This document shows positions 1 to 7,227 of a stretch of DNA of 36,289 bases, one piece after another (positions within the stretch are counted from its first letter, which is position 1; each line of letters starts with the position of its first letter). The notes under the pieces are model-generated. The model had not been told where the DNA came from and did no database searches. It worked only from the letters and a program-made list of their open reading frames with translations. The position numbers and the translations under genes were made by a program. Source of the stretch: Streptomyces lacrimifluminis (lineage in GTDB: Bacteria > Actinomycetota > Actinomycetes > Streptomycetales > Streptomycetaceae); the NCBI RefSeq assembly GCF_014646095.1, contig NZ_BMMU01000046.1, forward strand, positions 1-36,289, in the 5' to 3' direction.

Positions 1-37
1 CCTCGCTCGTTGTGCTTCGTGGACCGTCACCTGATCG

Positions 38-779
38 GTGGCCAGCTCGAAGAAGCTCACTGATCTGCGGGAAGTCATGAACGCGATCCTCTTCCTCAAC
101 CGGACCGGGGTCCCGTGGCGCTACCTTCCGCCCGACTTCCCGCCACACACCACCGTGTTCAGCTGCTTCAGCGCCTGGACCGCCGACGGCACCATCGAGA
201 AACTCGGCGTCCACCTGCACCGAATGGTCCGTGAGCAGGAAGGACGCACTGCCGAGCCCACGGCTTGCGTCATCGACGCGCAGAGCGTCAAGACCGCTCC
301 CGGCGTGCCCACCGACACCCAGGGCACCGACGCCGGCAAGAAGATCGTGGGCCGAAAACGCGGCATCGTCGTCGACACCCTCGGCTTATCTACTCCCTGG
401 TCATGGTGACCGCGGCCAGCGTCTCCGACAGCGAGGCCGGCGAGCAGCTGCTCGGTCAGATCGCCGCCGGCCACCCCACGATCACCAAGGCGTGGGTCGC
501 TACCGGCTACAAGACCCAGGCCATCGAACACGGTGCCACCCTCGGGATCGACGTTGACGCCGTCCCGCGAAACACACAGATCAAGGGCTTCTCAGTGGTA
601 CCGCGACGCTGGGTGGTGGAGTGAAGTTTGCAACCGGTCGGATCATGATGCACCGGCGCCTCGCTCGCGACTACGAGGCCAAACCCGCCCACTCCGAGAG
701 CATGATCCGCCTCGCGATGATCTCGAACCTCGCGAGACGGGCAACCGGCGAAATGACCATAATCTGGCACAATCCATGA
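38..779 (+). pseudogene. IS5-family-like transposase remnant, frameshifted
   Basis: A transposase is readable only by joining three frames. Frame one (38 to about 385) has the N-terminal pattern 'NAILFLNRTGVPWRYLPPDF' and the first DDE aspartate in 'CVIDAQSVKT'. Frame two (about 385-624) continues with 'MVTAASVSDSEAGEQL' and ends at a stop just after 'RRWVVE', which carries the DDE glutamate. Frame three (about 645-779) gives 'HRRLARDYEAKPAHSESM'. In IS5-type transposases the second Asp sits in a motif like ADGGY; here the corresponding stretch is 'VATGY', so that residue seems lost. At least two frameshifts and a damaged active site mean it is inactive. I could not find terminal inverted repeats, and the 5' end may lie outside the window. 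It probably marks the left border of the cluster. Family assignment is from motifs only. Confidence 0.75.
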
Positions 780-1035
780 ACTATCTCCCAGTCAAACGGG
801 ACGTCCTCTCGGGAAGGTCGAGGGGCATGGTGCATCTTCCAGTGGTCGAGTGTTTGGCGGTCTCCCCGGGTGGGAAGCGGGGGGTTGGAATCCGCTGTCA
901 TTATCCTGCCAGTGCAGCATGTTGCATCGGTCTTTCGTGGAGATTTCTGGCGCGCATCGGAAAGATTCAAGAGTTGATCAGCAGGGGCTTGTTTGAGAAT
1001 TTGAACGCATTCTTTCTTTAGGGGGAATTCTTTTC
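780..1035. other. intergenic region upstream of the small peptide gene
   Basis: This stretch is less GC-rich than the genes around it and shows no convincing coding frame. It should hold the promoter for the 1036 ORF. The only candidate I see is a weak TTGATC (974-979) with GAGAAT (995-1000) at a short 15-bp spacing. An imperfect 14-bp palindrome, TGCAGCATGTTGCA, lies at 913-926 and could bind a regulator. A good Shine-Dalgarno sequence, AGGGGGA, lies at 1020-1026. Confidence 0.4.
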
Positions 1036-1191
1036 ATGCGAAAGAGTCCGTCTGGTGTCGGTGTCGTCGTGCTGACTCTCACCGGCGCGGGTGTATTGAG
1101 TGCGGCTGGCTCCATGGTGCCGACCCCGACGGTAACGGGCAGGGTCGTGGTGGTGGAGGTTGCCTCTGTGCAGGACCCCATCTGGGATTGA
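1036..1191 (+). CDS. small ORF with signal-peptide-like start (51 aa), unknown function
   Basis: The ORF starts at ATG 1036, with AGGGGGA about 9 bases upstream, and ends at TGA 1189-1191. The predicted 51-residue product begins MRKSPSG, continues with a hydrophobic Gly/Val/Leu/Ala-rich core (roughly residues 8-25) and ends with the acidic tail VASVQDPIWD. This layout (positive start, hydrophobic stretch, small residues 'SAAGS', short tail) looks like an exported or membrane-associated peptide. A strong hairpin terminator follows 22 bases after the stop, which supports a genuine short transcript. It lies directly upstream of the cluster regulator, so it may be a signal peptide or precursor sensed by that regulator; this is inference from position. 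I do not recognise a family. It could also be a leader peptide, or a chance ORF. Confidence 0.6.
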   Translation: MRKSPSGVGVVVLTLTGAGVLSAAGSMVPTPTVTGRVVVVEVASVQDPIWD

Positions 1192-1213
1192 TATTCGGCC
1201 ATCAGTGTCTGAA

Positions 1214-1242
1214 AAGAGCCCGCTCCCTCGGAGTGGGCTCTT
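1214..1242 (+). terminator. rho-independent-type terminator hairpin
   Basis: Bases 1214-1226 (AAGAGCCCGCTCC) pair with 1230-1242 (GGAGTGGGCTCTT) over 13 positions with a single G-U pair and a three-base loop, followed by a short C/T-rich run. It starts 22 bases after the stop of the 51-residue ORF and would separate that transcript from the regulator gene. Confidence 0.8.
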
Positions 1243-1285
1243 CTTGTGCTGTGCGGTCCACTTTCTGGTGCTCGTGACATATTCG

Positions 1286-1314
1286 TTGCGGATCCTTTTC
1301 GGGTTATACATAGT
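1286..1314 (+). promoter_or_regulatory. candidate promoter for the regulator gene
   Basis: TTGCGG (1286-1291) and CATAGT (1309-1314) are separated by 17 bases and lie about 40 bases before the regulator start. They resemble -35 and -10 boxes of a housekeeping-sigma promoter. The region is locally AT-rich and follows the terminator at 1214-1242. This is by eye only. Confidence 0.35.
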
Positions 1315-1352
1315 GTCCGGGTACAGGCTTGCGCTCACGGGGGAGTGGTGTA

Positions 1353-2363
1353 ATGCTGAACTTGATCGGATTGCCGTCTCGCGTGTCCGAGATGTATCGA
1401 TCCATGCTGAGAAATCCTGATTGCAATCTTGATGAACTTGCGACCTCGCTGGGATGGTCGCGGGAGTTGGTTCGCTCAACGCTGGACGAATGTGTCCGCC
1501 TTTCTCTCGTGAAACCCTCGTGGGGTGCGCCGGGAAATCTACGCGCGGTGAGTCCGGATGTCGCTCTCGAGGCGCTTCTGGCACGTCAGGAAAACGACCT
1601 CCTGGAGCGGCAGCAGCAACTGGCGGACGCGCGGACGGAAGTGGCCCGGTTCGTCGACGACTACAACGTGGCCCAGCAGGATCTGCGGGGCGCGGTGATC
1701 GAGCGGCTCAGCGGCCTCGAGGAGATACGGATCCGTATCGAGGAACTGACGCAGAAGTGCGAGTCGGAACTGTTCACCTTCGCGGCCGGTGGTCCGCAGA
1801 GCGAGCCGAGCCGCCAGGCCAGCCGACCACTCAGTGAGGATCTGGCCGTACGTGGTGTGGCCGTACGCAGCATCTACCTTGACAGCGTTCACAACGACCC
1901 GGCGACGGTGGAACATCTGCGCTGGCTGCGCTCGCAGGGCGACGACGTGCGGACCACGGCCTCGCTGCCGTGCCGGATGCTCGTGTTCGACCGCGCATAC
2001 GGCGTGCTGCCCACCGATCCCGACGACTCCGCAGCCGGCGCCCTCGTGCTCCAAGGCCGTGGCGTGATCGTCGCGCTCTGCGAACTCTTCGAGCGTGTAT
2101 GGGAGAACGCCATCGCGTTCGGCGGCAGATCACCGCACAGGGAGCGCACCGGCGGAGAGTTGTCGCCGCAGGAGAAGGCCATCCTGCGGCTGCTCGGTGA
2201 GGGACTCACGGACGAGGTCGTCGCCCGTAAGCTGGGCGTGTCGGTGCGCACGGCGCGTCGGATCACCGCCGATCTCATGAGTCGGCTCGGCGCCCGCAGC
2301 CGCTTCCAGGCGGGGTTGCGCGCCGCCCAGTTGGGCTGGGCTGCCCAAGCAGAAGCCGTATAG
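1353..2363 (+). CDS. cluster regulator, TrmB-like HTH plus LuxR-type HTH
   Basis: This is a 336-residue DNA-binding regulator. The first 50 or so residues resemble a TrmB-type winged helix ('NLDELATSLGWSRELVRSTL'). The middle contains a charged, probably coiled helical stretch (about residues 75-135, 'ENDLLERQQQLADARTEVAR'). The C-terminus, from about residue 267, is a LuxR/GerE-type HTH ('LSPQEKAILRLLGEG', then 'RKLGVSVRTARRITADLMSR'). ATG 1353 is chosen because GGGGGAG precedes it at a normal distance; an in-frame TTG at 1329 lacks such a site. No receiver domain is visible, so it is not a classical response regulator. The stop codon lies inside the first copy of the repeated operator element that precedes all three large operons. 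It is the only regulator in the window and probably activates the cluster, perhaps in response to the adjacent small peptide (inference). I saw no in-frame TTA codon. Confidence 0.85.
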   Translation: MLNLIGLPSRVSEMYRSMLRNPDCNLDELATSLGWSRELVRSTLDECVRLSLVKPSWGAPGNLRAVSPDVALEALLARQENDLLERQQQLADARTEVARFVDDYNVAQQDLRGAVIERLSGLEEIRIRIEELTQKCESELFTFAAGGPQSEPSRQASRPLSEDLAVRGVAVRSIYLDSVHNDPATVEHLRWLRSQGDDVRTTASLPCRMLVFDRAYGVLPTDPDDSAAGALVLQGRGVIVALCELFERVWENAIAFGGRSPHRERTGGELSPQEKAILRLLGEGLTDEVVARKLGVSVRTARRITADLMSRLGARSRFQAGLRAAQLGWAAQAEAV

Positions 2364-2379
2364 GCCGCGTATAGCCGCC
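2355..2379. promoter_or_regulatory. candidate operator, copy 1 (type II synthase operon)
   Basis: Two GTATAG units (2358-2363 and 2369-2374) are spaced 11 bp apart within GCCGTATAGGCCGCGTATAG and on into CCGCC. The second unit is flanked by an imperfect palindrome (GGCCGC ... GCCGCC). The first unit overlaps the stop codon of the regulator gene. Closely related elements precede the operons at 15381 and 24291. The likely ligand is the regulator at 1353-2363 (inference). Confidence 0.6.
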
Positions 2380-2409
2380 CATTCCACTCTCGACCCATCA
2401 CATGGACGG

Positions 2410-2449
2410 CGGAGTCGCTGGACTCCGGCACCGATCCCTCATTGGAGTC
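2410..2449 (+). promoter_or_regulatory. 5' leader with two mutually exclusive hairpins
   Basis: CGGAGTC (2410-2416) can pair with GACTCCG (2421-2427) around a GCTG loop. The same GACTCC (2421-2426) can instead pair with GGAGTC at 2444-2449, which contains the Shine-Dalgarno of the ACP gene. The first hairpin is longer and tighter and would leave the ribosome site free. Whether this matters in vivo cannot be told from sequence. Confidence 0.3.
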
Positions 2450-2452
2450 GAG

Positions 2453-2722
2453 ATGACCAACGCGAGCGTGACGAACGGCCTTGATGCTGCCCGCAAGCAG
2501 GAGATCAAAGAGATCGTCTGCGACATTCTCGAGATCGACGAGGACGAGGTCACCGAGACCAGTCTGTTCAAGGAGGAGCACGATGCGGACTCCCTCCGCG
2601 CCATCGAGATCCTCGCCGCTCTGGAGCGAACTCAGAAGGTGACCATCGACCAGGCCGAACTCAGCCGCATGGTCAACCTGGAGGGCGTGTACGTGGTGGT
2701 GGCCGAAGCCGCTCAGCACTGA
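2453..2722 (+). CDS. acyl carrier protein 1 (type II synthase)
   Basis: This 89-residue acyl carrier protein has the phosphopantetheine serine at Ser47 in 'HDADSLRAIEIL' and the usual four-helix-bundle length. It carries the growing acyl chain as a thioester on the 4'-phosphopantetheine arm. ATG 2453 is preceded by GGAG at 2444-2447; an in-frame codon at 2402 lies in the leader hairpin and is rejected. It is the first gene of a long run of plus-strand genes and sits immediately before a ketosynthase, the normal arrangement in type II systems. The context is DADSL rather than the more common D-S-L with an upstream GLDS, as often seen in ACPs of specialised type II systems. Confidence 0.88.
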   Translation: MTNASVTNGLDAARKQEIKEIVCDILEIDEDEVTETSLFKEEHDADSLRAIEILAALERTQKVTIDQAELSRMVNLEGVYVVVAEAAQH

Positions 2723-2755
2723 TCGCCGTCCCGACCGCCAGATGGGTGAGCTTCG

Positions 2756-4042
2756 ATGAACGCTTCGATCAGCACGGACGCACGAGGTCACAGTGGCCCC
2801 CAGGGCCCGCGCCCCGGGGCCGACGGACGTCGGGTGGTGATCACCGGACTCGGTGTGGTCACCAGCATCGGCATCGGTGTCGAGGCCTTCACCGCCGGAC
2901 TCCGTGAGGGACGCAGCGGCGTCAAGCCGATCACCGCGTTCGACACGACCGGATTCGCCCACGCCAACGGCTGTGAGGTCACCGACTTCGAGCCCGGGCG
3001 CTGGATCACGCGGCAGCACCCCGAGGAGTTGGGCAGGGCGAGCCAGTTCTCCGTCGCCGCCGCGCGGATGGCGGTCGAGGACGCGGGCCTGACCGCGGCG
3101 GACGTACGTTCCCGCCGGTCCCTGGTGTCCGTGGGCACCACGGACGGCGAGTCCCGCGATCTGGACCAGCTCGTCGCCGTCGGCATGGAGACCGGTCCCG
3201 AGGAGTACGACCCGGGCGTCGCGCGGCGCGTCCCGGCCAGTCGGCTGTCTGTCGGTATCGTGCGTGAGCTCGGCCTGGAGGACGTGGAGGCCGTGACGAT
3301 TCCGACGGCGTGCGCGGCGGGCAACTACGCGGTCGGCTACGGCTACGACGCCTTGCGCAGCGGTGACGTCGACATTGCTCTGTGCGGCGGCGCCGACGCC
3401 GCGTGCCGCAAGACGTTCACCGGTTTCTACCGGCTCGGCACGGTCGCCCCCGAGGTCTGCCGTCCTTTCGACAAGGACCGCGAAGGCATCCTCACCGGCG
3501 AGGGAGCGGGCATCCTCCTGATGGAGAGCCTCGACTCAGCCGTCGCCCGCGGGGCGCGGATCTACGCCGAAGTCCTGGGCTACGGGCTCGCCTGCGACGC
3601 GCTGCACCCGGTCGCCCCGGACCGCGACAGCATCGCGCGAACCATGGAGATCGCTCACCGCAACGCGGGTGTGACCCCGGATCGGATCGACTTCGTTTCC
3701 GCGCACGGCACCGGGACCAAGGCGAACGACATCACTGAGGCGGGCGCCATCCGCCAGGTCTTCGGCGCGGACGCCATGCCACGCACCGTTTCCATCAAAT
3801 CGATGATCGGCCACAGCATGGGCGCGGCCAGCGCCGTCGCCGCCGCCGCCTGTGCGCTGGCGATCACCGAAGGGTTCATTCCGCCGACGATCAACCACCG
3901 GGAGACCGACCCCGAGTGCGCCCTCGACTGCGTGCCCAACAAGGCCGTCGAGGCGGAGCTGAACATCGTGCAGAACAACGCCCTGGCATTCGGGGGCAAC
4001 AACGCTGTCCTGATCCTCGGTGCGTACCGGAGCGCGGCATGA
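2756..4042 (+). CDS. beta-ketoacyl synthase 1 (KS-alpha, complete active site)
   Basis: This 428-residue condensing enzyme of the FabF/KS-alpha type would catalyse decarboxylative Claisen condensation of malonyl-ACP with an acyl-ACP. The catalytic Cys186 lies in 'IPTACAAGN', His317 in 'SAHGTGT' and His353 in 'KSMIGHSMG', so the Cys-His-His centre is intact. The N-terminal 25 residues are a Gly/Pro-rich extension. ATG 2756 follows GGGTGAG. The gene overlaps the next KS gene by ATGA, which suggests translational coupling and perhaps a KS-KS or KS-CLF complex. The terminal 'NNALAFGGNNAVLIL' is typical of FabF-like enzymes. Confidence 0.92.
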   Translation: MNASISTDARGHSGPQGPRPGADGRRVVITGLGVVTSIGIGVEAFTAGLREGRSGVKPITAFDTTGFAHANGCEVTDFEPGRWITRQHPEELGRASQFSVAAARMAVEDAGLTAADVRSRRSLVSVGTTDGESRDLDQLVAVGMETGPEEYDPGVARRVPASRLSVGIVRELGLEDVEAVTIPTACAAGNYAVGYGYDALRSGDVDIALCGGADAACRKTFTGFYRLGTVAPEVCRPFDKDREGILTGEGAGILLMESLDSAVARGARIYAEVLGYGLACDALHPVAPDRDSIARTMEIAHRNAGVTPDRIDFVSAHGTGTKANDITEAGAIRQVFGADAMPRTVSIKSMIGHSMGAASAVAAAACALAITEGFIPPTINHRETDPECALDCVPNKAVEAELNIVQNNALAFGGNNAVLILGAYRSAA

Positions 4043-5232
4043 GCTGGATCGTGACCGGGATGGGCGCCGTCGCGAGCATCGGCGCCGGTGTCCGGGAGAT
4101 CTTCGACTCGCTGGCCGCCGGCCGCAGCGGACTGGGGCCGCTGCGCGGATACGACCGCGACAGGTTCCGCGCGCGGATGGCGTACGAGATCGACGACCGG
4201 CCGGCGCCCGGCGTGGACGTGCCGTTGCGGGCGACGCGCTGGCTGGAACAGGCCGTCGCAGCGGCGGTGGCGGACGCGGGGCTCGGCGACGACCTGTCGC
4301 GCGTACCGGTGCTGGTCGGCACCACCCTGCGCGAGTTGCGCTCGGTGGAACTGGCCTGGCGGGACGGGATCCCCTTCGACGCGTCCGATCTGCACTTCGG
4401 CACCATGCTGCGGCGCCGCTTCGGCGCCGTGGACACCCACACCGTGGCCAACGCGTGCTCGGCCTCGCTGTACACCATGGCCCTGGGCGCGGACCTGCTC
4501 GACCTGGGCGAGGCCGACACCGTAGTCGTCGCAGGCGTCGACACCATCACCGAGAGCACCTACGGGCTGCTGGACCGCTGCTACCCCGAAGCCCCCGACC
4601 GGGTACGGCCGTTCGACCGCGGCCGGCGAGGGATGCTCCAGGGCGAGGGTGCGGCGGCCGTGGTGCTGCGCCGGGAGGCCGACGGTCCCGGTCCCGGGAC
4701 CCGGATCCACGCCAGGCTGCGGGGGGTCGCCGTCAACTGCGACGCGTACCACCCGTCGGCGCCCGACGCCAAGAGCATCGCCACCGTGGTCCAGGAGGCG
4801 CACCGGCGCTCCGGCGTGCGGCCCGCGGACATCGACCTCGTCATGCTGCACGGCACCGGCACGGCGCTGAACGACGAGGCCGAGTCCGCCGCACTGGGCT
4901 CGGTGTTCGCGGGGCTCGCCCCGTCGCCGTACATGACCGCCATCAAGTCGATGACCGGCCACACCGCGGGTGCCTCGGGGCTGCACAGCCTGGTCGCGGC
5001 CGTCGACGTCCTGCGCACGGGGATCGTTCCGCCGACCGTGTACCTCGACGACCCCGTGGCCGCTGTGGCGGGCTTCCGCCTGGTGCGGGGCACGGCCGAG
5101 AGGCCGCGGCAGCCGCTGCGTCTCGCACAGATCGATTCGTTCGGGTTCGGCGGGCTCAACGCCGTGGCAATCGTGGAGCGGGTCGAGGACCCAGGCGACA
5201 CCGCGGGGCACCCGGAAGGAGTGGACCTGTGA
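4039..5232 (+). CDS. beta-ketoacyl synthase 2 (complete active site)
   Basis: This is a 397-residue FabF-like ketosynthase. The motifs are Cys140 in 'ANACSASLYT', His271 in 'LHGTGTALND' and His308 in 'KSMTGHTAG', so all three catalytic residues are present. In a textbook type II cluster the gene right after KS-alpha is a chain length factor lacking the Cys; here the partner is itself catalytically complete. The ATG overlaps the KS1 stop and the end overlaps the start of the next KS-like gene. It may act on a different chain length or step than KS1, as proposed for paired ketosynthases in aryl polyene systems. That division of labour is inference. Confidence 0.88.
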   Translation: MSWIVTGMGAVASIGAGVREIFDSLAAGRSGLGPLRGYDRDRFRARMAYEIDDRPAPGVDVPLRATRWLEQAVAAAVADAGLGDDLSRVPVLVGTTLRELRSVELAWRDGIPFDASDLHFGTMLRRRFGAVDTHTVANACSASLYTMALGADLLDLGEADTVVVAGVDTITESTYGLLDRCYPEAPDRVRPFDRGRRGMLQGEGAAAVVLRREADGPGPGTRIHARLRGVAVNCDAYHPSAPDAKSIATVVQEAHRRSGVRPADIDLVMLHGTGTALNDEAESAALGSVFAGLAPSPYMTAIKSMTGHTAGASGLHSLVAAVDVLRTGIVPPTVYLDDPVAAVAGFRLVRGTAERPRQPLRLAQIDSFGFGGLNAVAIVERVEDPGDTAGHPEGVDL

Positions 5233-6293
5233 GGAGCGTACGCACGGCGCACGCCGTGATCACCGGACTGGGCACCGCTGTTCGCGGTCTGCCGGGACCG
5301 GAGGGTCTGCTCGGGCCGCTGCCCGCGGATCACCGCCGGGCAGGGGACCCGGTCTCCCGGCTCACCGGACGCGGCCTGCGCTACAAGGACCGGGCCACCA
5401 AGCTCGCGATGGTGGCGGCCCGGGACGCGCTGAGCGCGGCCGGCCTGACCGACGAGGCCGGAGGCCTGACGGTCCCGGGCGAGAGCGTCGGCGTGAGCGC
5501 GAGCACCAACTACGGCAACGTCGACACGGTCTGCGAGACCGTACGGACCATCGCCGAGTCCACCTACCTGGCGACCAGTCCCATGATGCTGCCCGCCACC
5601 TCCAGCAACGTCGTCGCCTCCTGGATCGCCATCACCCACGGTCTGCGCGGCGCCAATCTGACCCTGTGCAACGGGCCGACCTCCGGGCTCGACGCCGTCA
5701 ACTGGGCCCGGCTGCTGATCGCCTCGGGCCGGGTCGAGCGGATGCTCGTCGTCGGGGCCGAGCCCGACAACCCGGCCGTCCGCCATGTCGCGGACATGCC
5801 CGACCTGGCCCCGGACGGGACGAGCGGTGCCCCCGACCTGTTCGACGGAGCCGTGGCGCTCGTGGTCGAGTCGCCCGAGTCGGCCGAGGCCCGGGGCGTG
5901 CGCCCGCTGGCCGCCGTTGGTGCCTATGCCCGCAGAGGCGGTCACGCCGACGCCGTCGCCAAGGTGCGGGCCCTGCACACGGGCCGGGTCGGGCTGTGGT
6001 GCGTGCCGGAGCATCCCGAGGGGGTGTGCGCCCCCGCGCCGGCCCTCGGCGCGGCGGCGGGCAGCGTTCCGGTTCACGACCTTTCCGCGCTCCACGGCGC
6101 CGCGTCCGGTGCGCTCGGTGTGCTGCAGTGCGCGGCGGCGGCCGTGTGGCTGGACGGTCGCGGCGGAGCGGGCGACGACGTGGTGCTCGTCAGCGCGGGC
6201 ATCGGTGACGTCGGCGGCGACGACGCGAGCGCGGCTCTGATCCTGACTACGCCGGACGCGGTCGTGCCCCGGCTCGCGGGCAGCACGCGATGA
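5229..6293 (+). CDS. KS-like / chain-length-factor-like protein A (no active Cys)
   Basis: This 354-residue thiolase-fold protein is homologous to ketosynthases but degenerate. The segment that should hold the nucleophile reads 'LCNGPTSGLDAV', with Pro150 at the aligned Cys position (a Cys lies three residues earlier). The HGTGT motif is not recognisable; a vestige of the second His motif survives as 'LHGAASGALG'. This fits a chain-length-factor-like partner that heterodimerises with one of the two preceding ketosynthases. The start is GTG 5229, overlapping the KS2 stop. Chain-length control is inferred from class. Confidence 0.75.
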   Translation: MRSVRTAHAVITGLGTAVRGLPGPEGLLGPLPADHRRAGDPVSRLTGRGLRYKDRATKLAMVAARDALSAAGLTDEAGGLTVPGESVGVSASTNYGNVDTVCETVRTIAESTYLATSPMMLPATSSNVVASWIAITHGLRGANLTLCNGPTSGLDAVNWARLLIASGRVERMLVVGAEPDNPAVRHVADMPDLAPDGTSGAPDLFDGAVALVVESPESAEARGVRPLAAVGAYARRGGHADAVAKVRALHTGRVGLWCVPEHPEGVCAPAPALGAAAGSVPVHDLSALHGAASGALGVLQCAAAAVWLDGRGGAGDDVVLVSAGIGDVGGDDASAALILTTPDAVVPRLAGSTR

Positions 6294-7153
6294 GCGCGCA
6301 GGGGTCGCAGGGCAAGAACGCCACGGCCGGACCCGGTGGGCACGGGGTTGCCGTCGTCCGCCGGCGGCGCGCCGCCCGGGCCGCCGGGCCGCCGGTGCGG
6401 GCGCTGCTTCTGCACGGGCTGGCGGGCAGTACGTCCGTGTGGCGCGCGTACGACCGGCTGGCGCCCGACAGCGTCGAGATCTGGGAGGCCGTGCTGCCCT
6501 GGGGGGCCGAAGGCGACCCCGGGTGGAGCCTGCGCGACGACCCGGCGGACCATGTGGAGCACGCGCTTGACGGGGTGCCCGGAGGGGCGGACGTGATCGT
6601 CGTGCACTCCTTCACAGCGGGGCCGGCCCTGGAAGCGCTCGCCCGCCGGGGCCCCGGGCGAGGGCCGCGGGCCGCCGTGGTGGCCGCCCCCTTCCACCGG
6701 CGCAGTCCCGACGACTTCACCTGGGACGACGCCCTGTACTACCTCGGCGGCTTCCACCGCATCCTGGAGGAGGGGCTGCGGATCGGCGCGGGTGACCGCA
6801 TCTCACCCGAGTTGCGCAGCGCGATGGCACTGCGGGTGCGGGACCGGATCGGGCCGTACGGCTGGCAGCAGTTCTTCGGCGCGTACCTGCGCAGTCCCTG
6901 GCTCGACGTCGACACGCTGCGCCTGCCGGTGCTCGTGGTGGCCGGCGCGGACGACTTCGCCGCTCCGCCGGACGACGCCCGGGCGCTGGCCGCGGCGCTG
7001 CCCGACGGCAGGTTCCAGCTCTTCGGGGACTGCGGCCACTTCGCGATGGCGGAACAGCCGCAGCGGTTCGCGGACGCGGTGCACGGGCTGCTGTCCGAGG
7101 TATTTCCAGGCCTCGGACACGGTACGGCACCCCCGGCCCGCGTCGCCTCCTGA
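6290..7153 (+). CDS. alpha/beta hydrolase
   Basis: This is a 287-residue alpha/beta-hydrolase. The oxyanion-hole region is 'LLLHGLAGS'. The nucleophile is probably Ser107 in 'VVHSFTAG', which departs from the usual GxSxG because Val and Thr replace the glycines. The acid is Asp221 or Asp222 in 'VAGADDFAAP' and the base His250 in 'GDCGHFAMAEQP'. It could hydrolyse or edit acyl thioesters from the type II synthase, acting as a type II thioesterase or chain-release enzyme. The ATG overlaps the preceding stop. The 33 N-terminal residues are Gly/Arg-rich and do not look like a signal peptide, so it should be cytosolic. The substrate is unknown. Confidence 0.8.
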   Translation: MSAQGSQGKNATAGPGGHGVAVVRRRRAARAAGPPVRALLLHGLAGSTSVWRAYDRLAPDSVEIWEAVLPWGAEGDPGWSLRDDPADHVEHALDGVPGGADVIVVHSFTAGPALEALARRGPGRGPRAAVVAAPFHRRSPDDFTWDDALYYLGGFHRILEEGLRIGAGDRISPELRSAMALRVRDRIGPYGWQQFFGAYLRSPWLDVDTLRLPVLVVAGADDFAAPPDDARALAAALPDGRFQLFGDCGHFAMAEQPQRFADAVHGLLSEVFPGLGHGTAPPARVAS

Positions 7154-7227
7154 CGGTTGCTCCGTCCGCTCTCCTCTCCCGTCCGACCGCCCTTTCCGCA
7201 ACTCCCCCTCTACGCACCGGAGTCGAC

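Noticed and set aside
533..1021. 162-codon plus-strand ORF across the IS end and intergenic region
   Set aside because: No recognisable motifs. It runs across the transposase remnant in another frame and then through promoter-like DNA.
3655..5211. Long minus-strand open frame (518 codons) opposite KS1 and KS2, and similar long minus-strand frames elsewhere (for example 27954-30842 and 30185-33796)
   Set aside because: They are frames opposite strongly supported plus-strand genes. High GC leaves few stop codons, and the translations show Arg/Gly/His-rich low-complexity sequence without motifs.
4020..5228. Plus-strand frame from 4020 that runs into the 5229 KS-like gene as one 757-codon protein
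   Set aside because: The part before 5229 is an Arg-rich out-of-frame reading of the KS2 gene. The KS-like motifs begin only at GTG 5229, which overlaps the KS2 stop.
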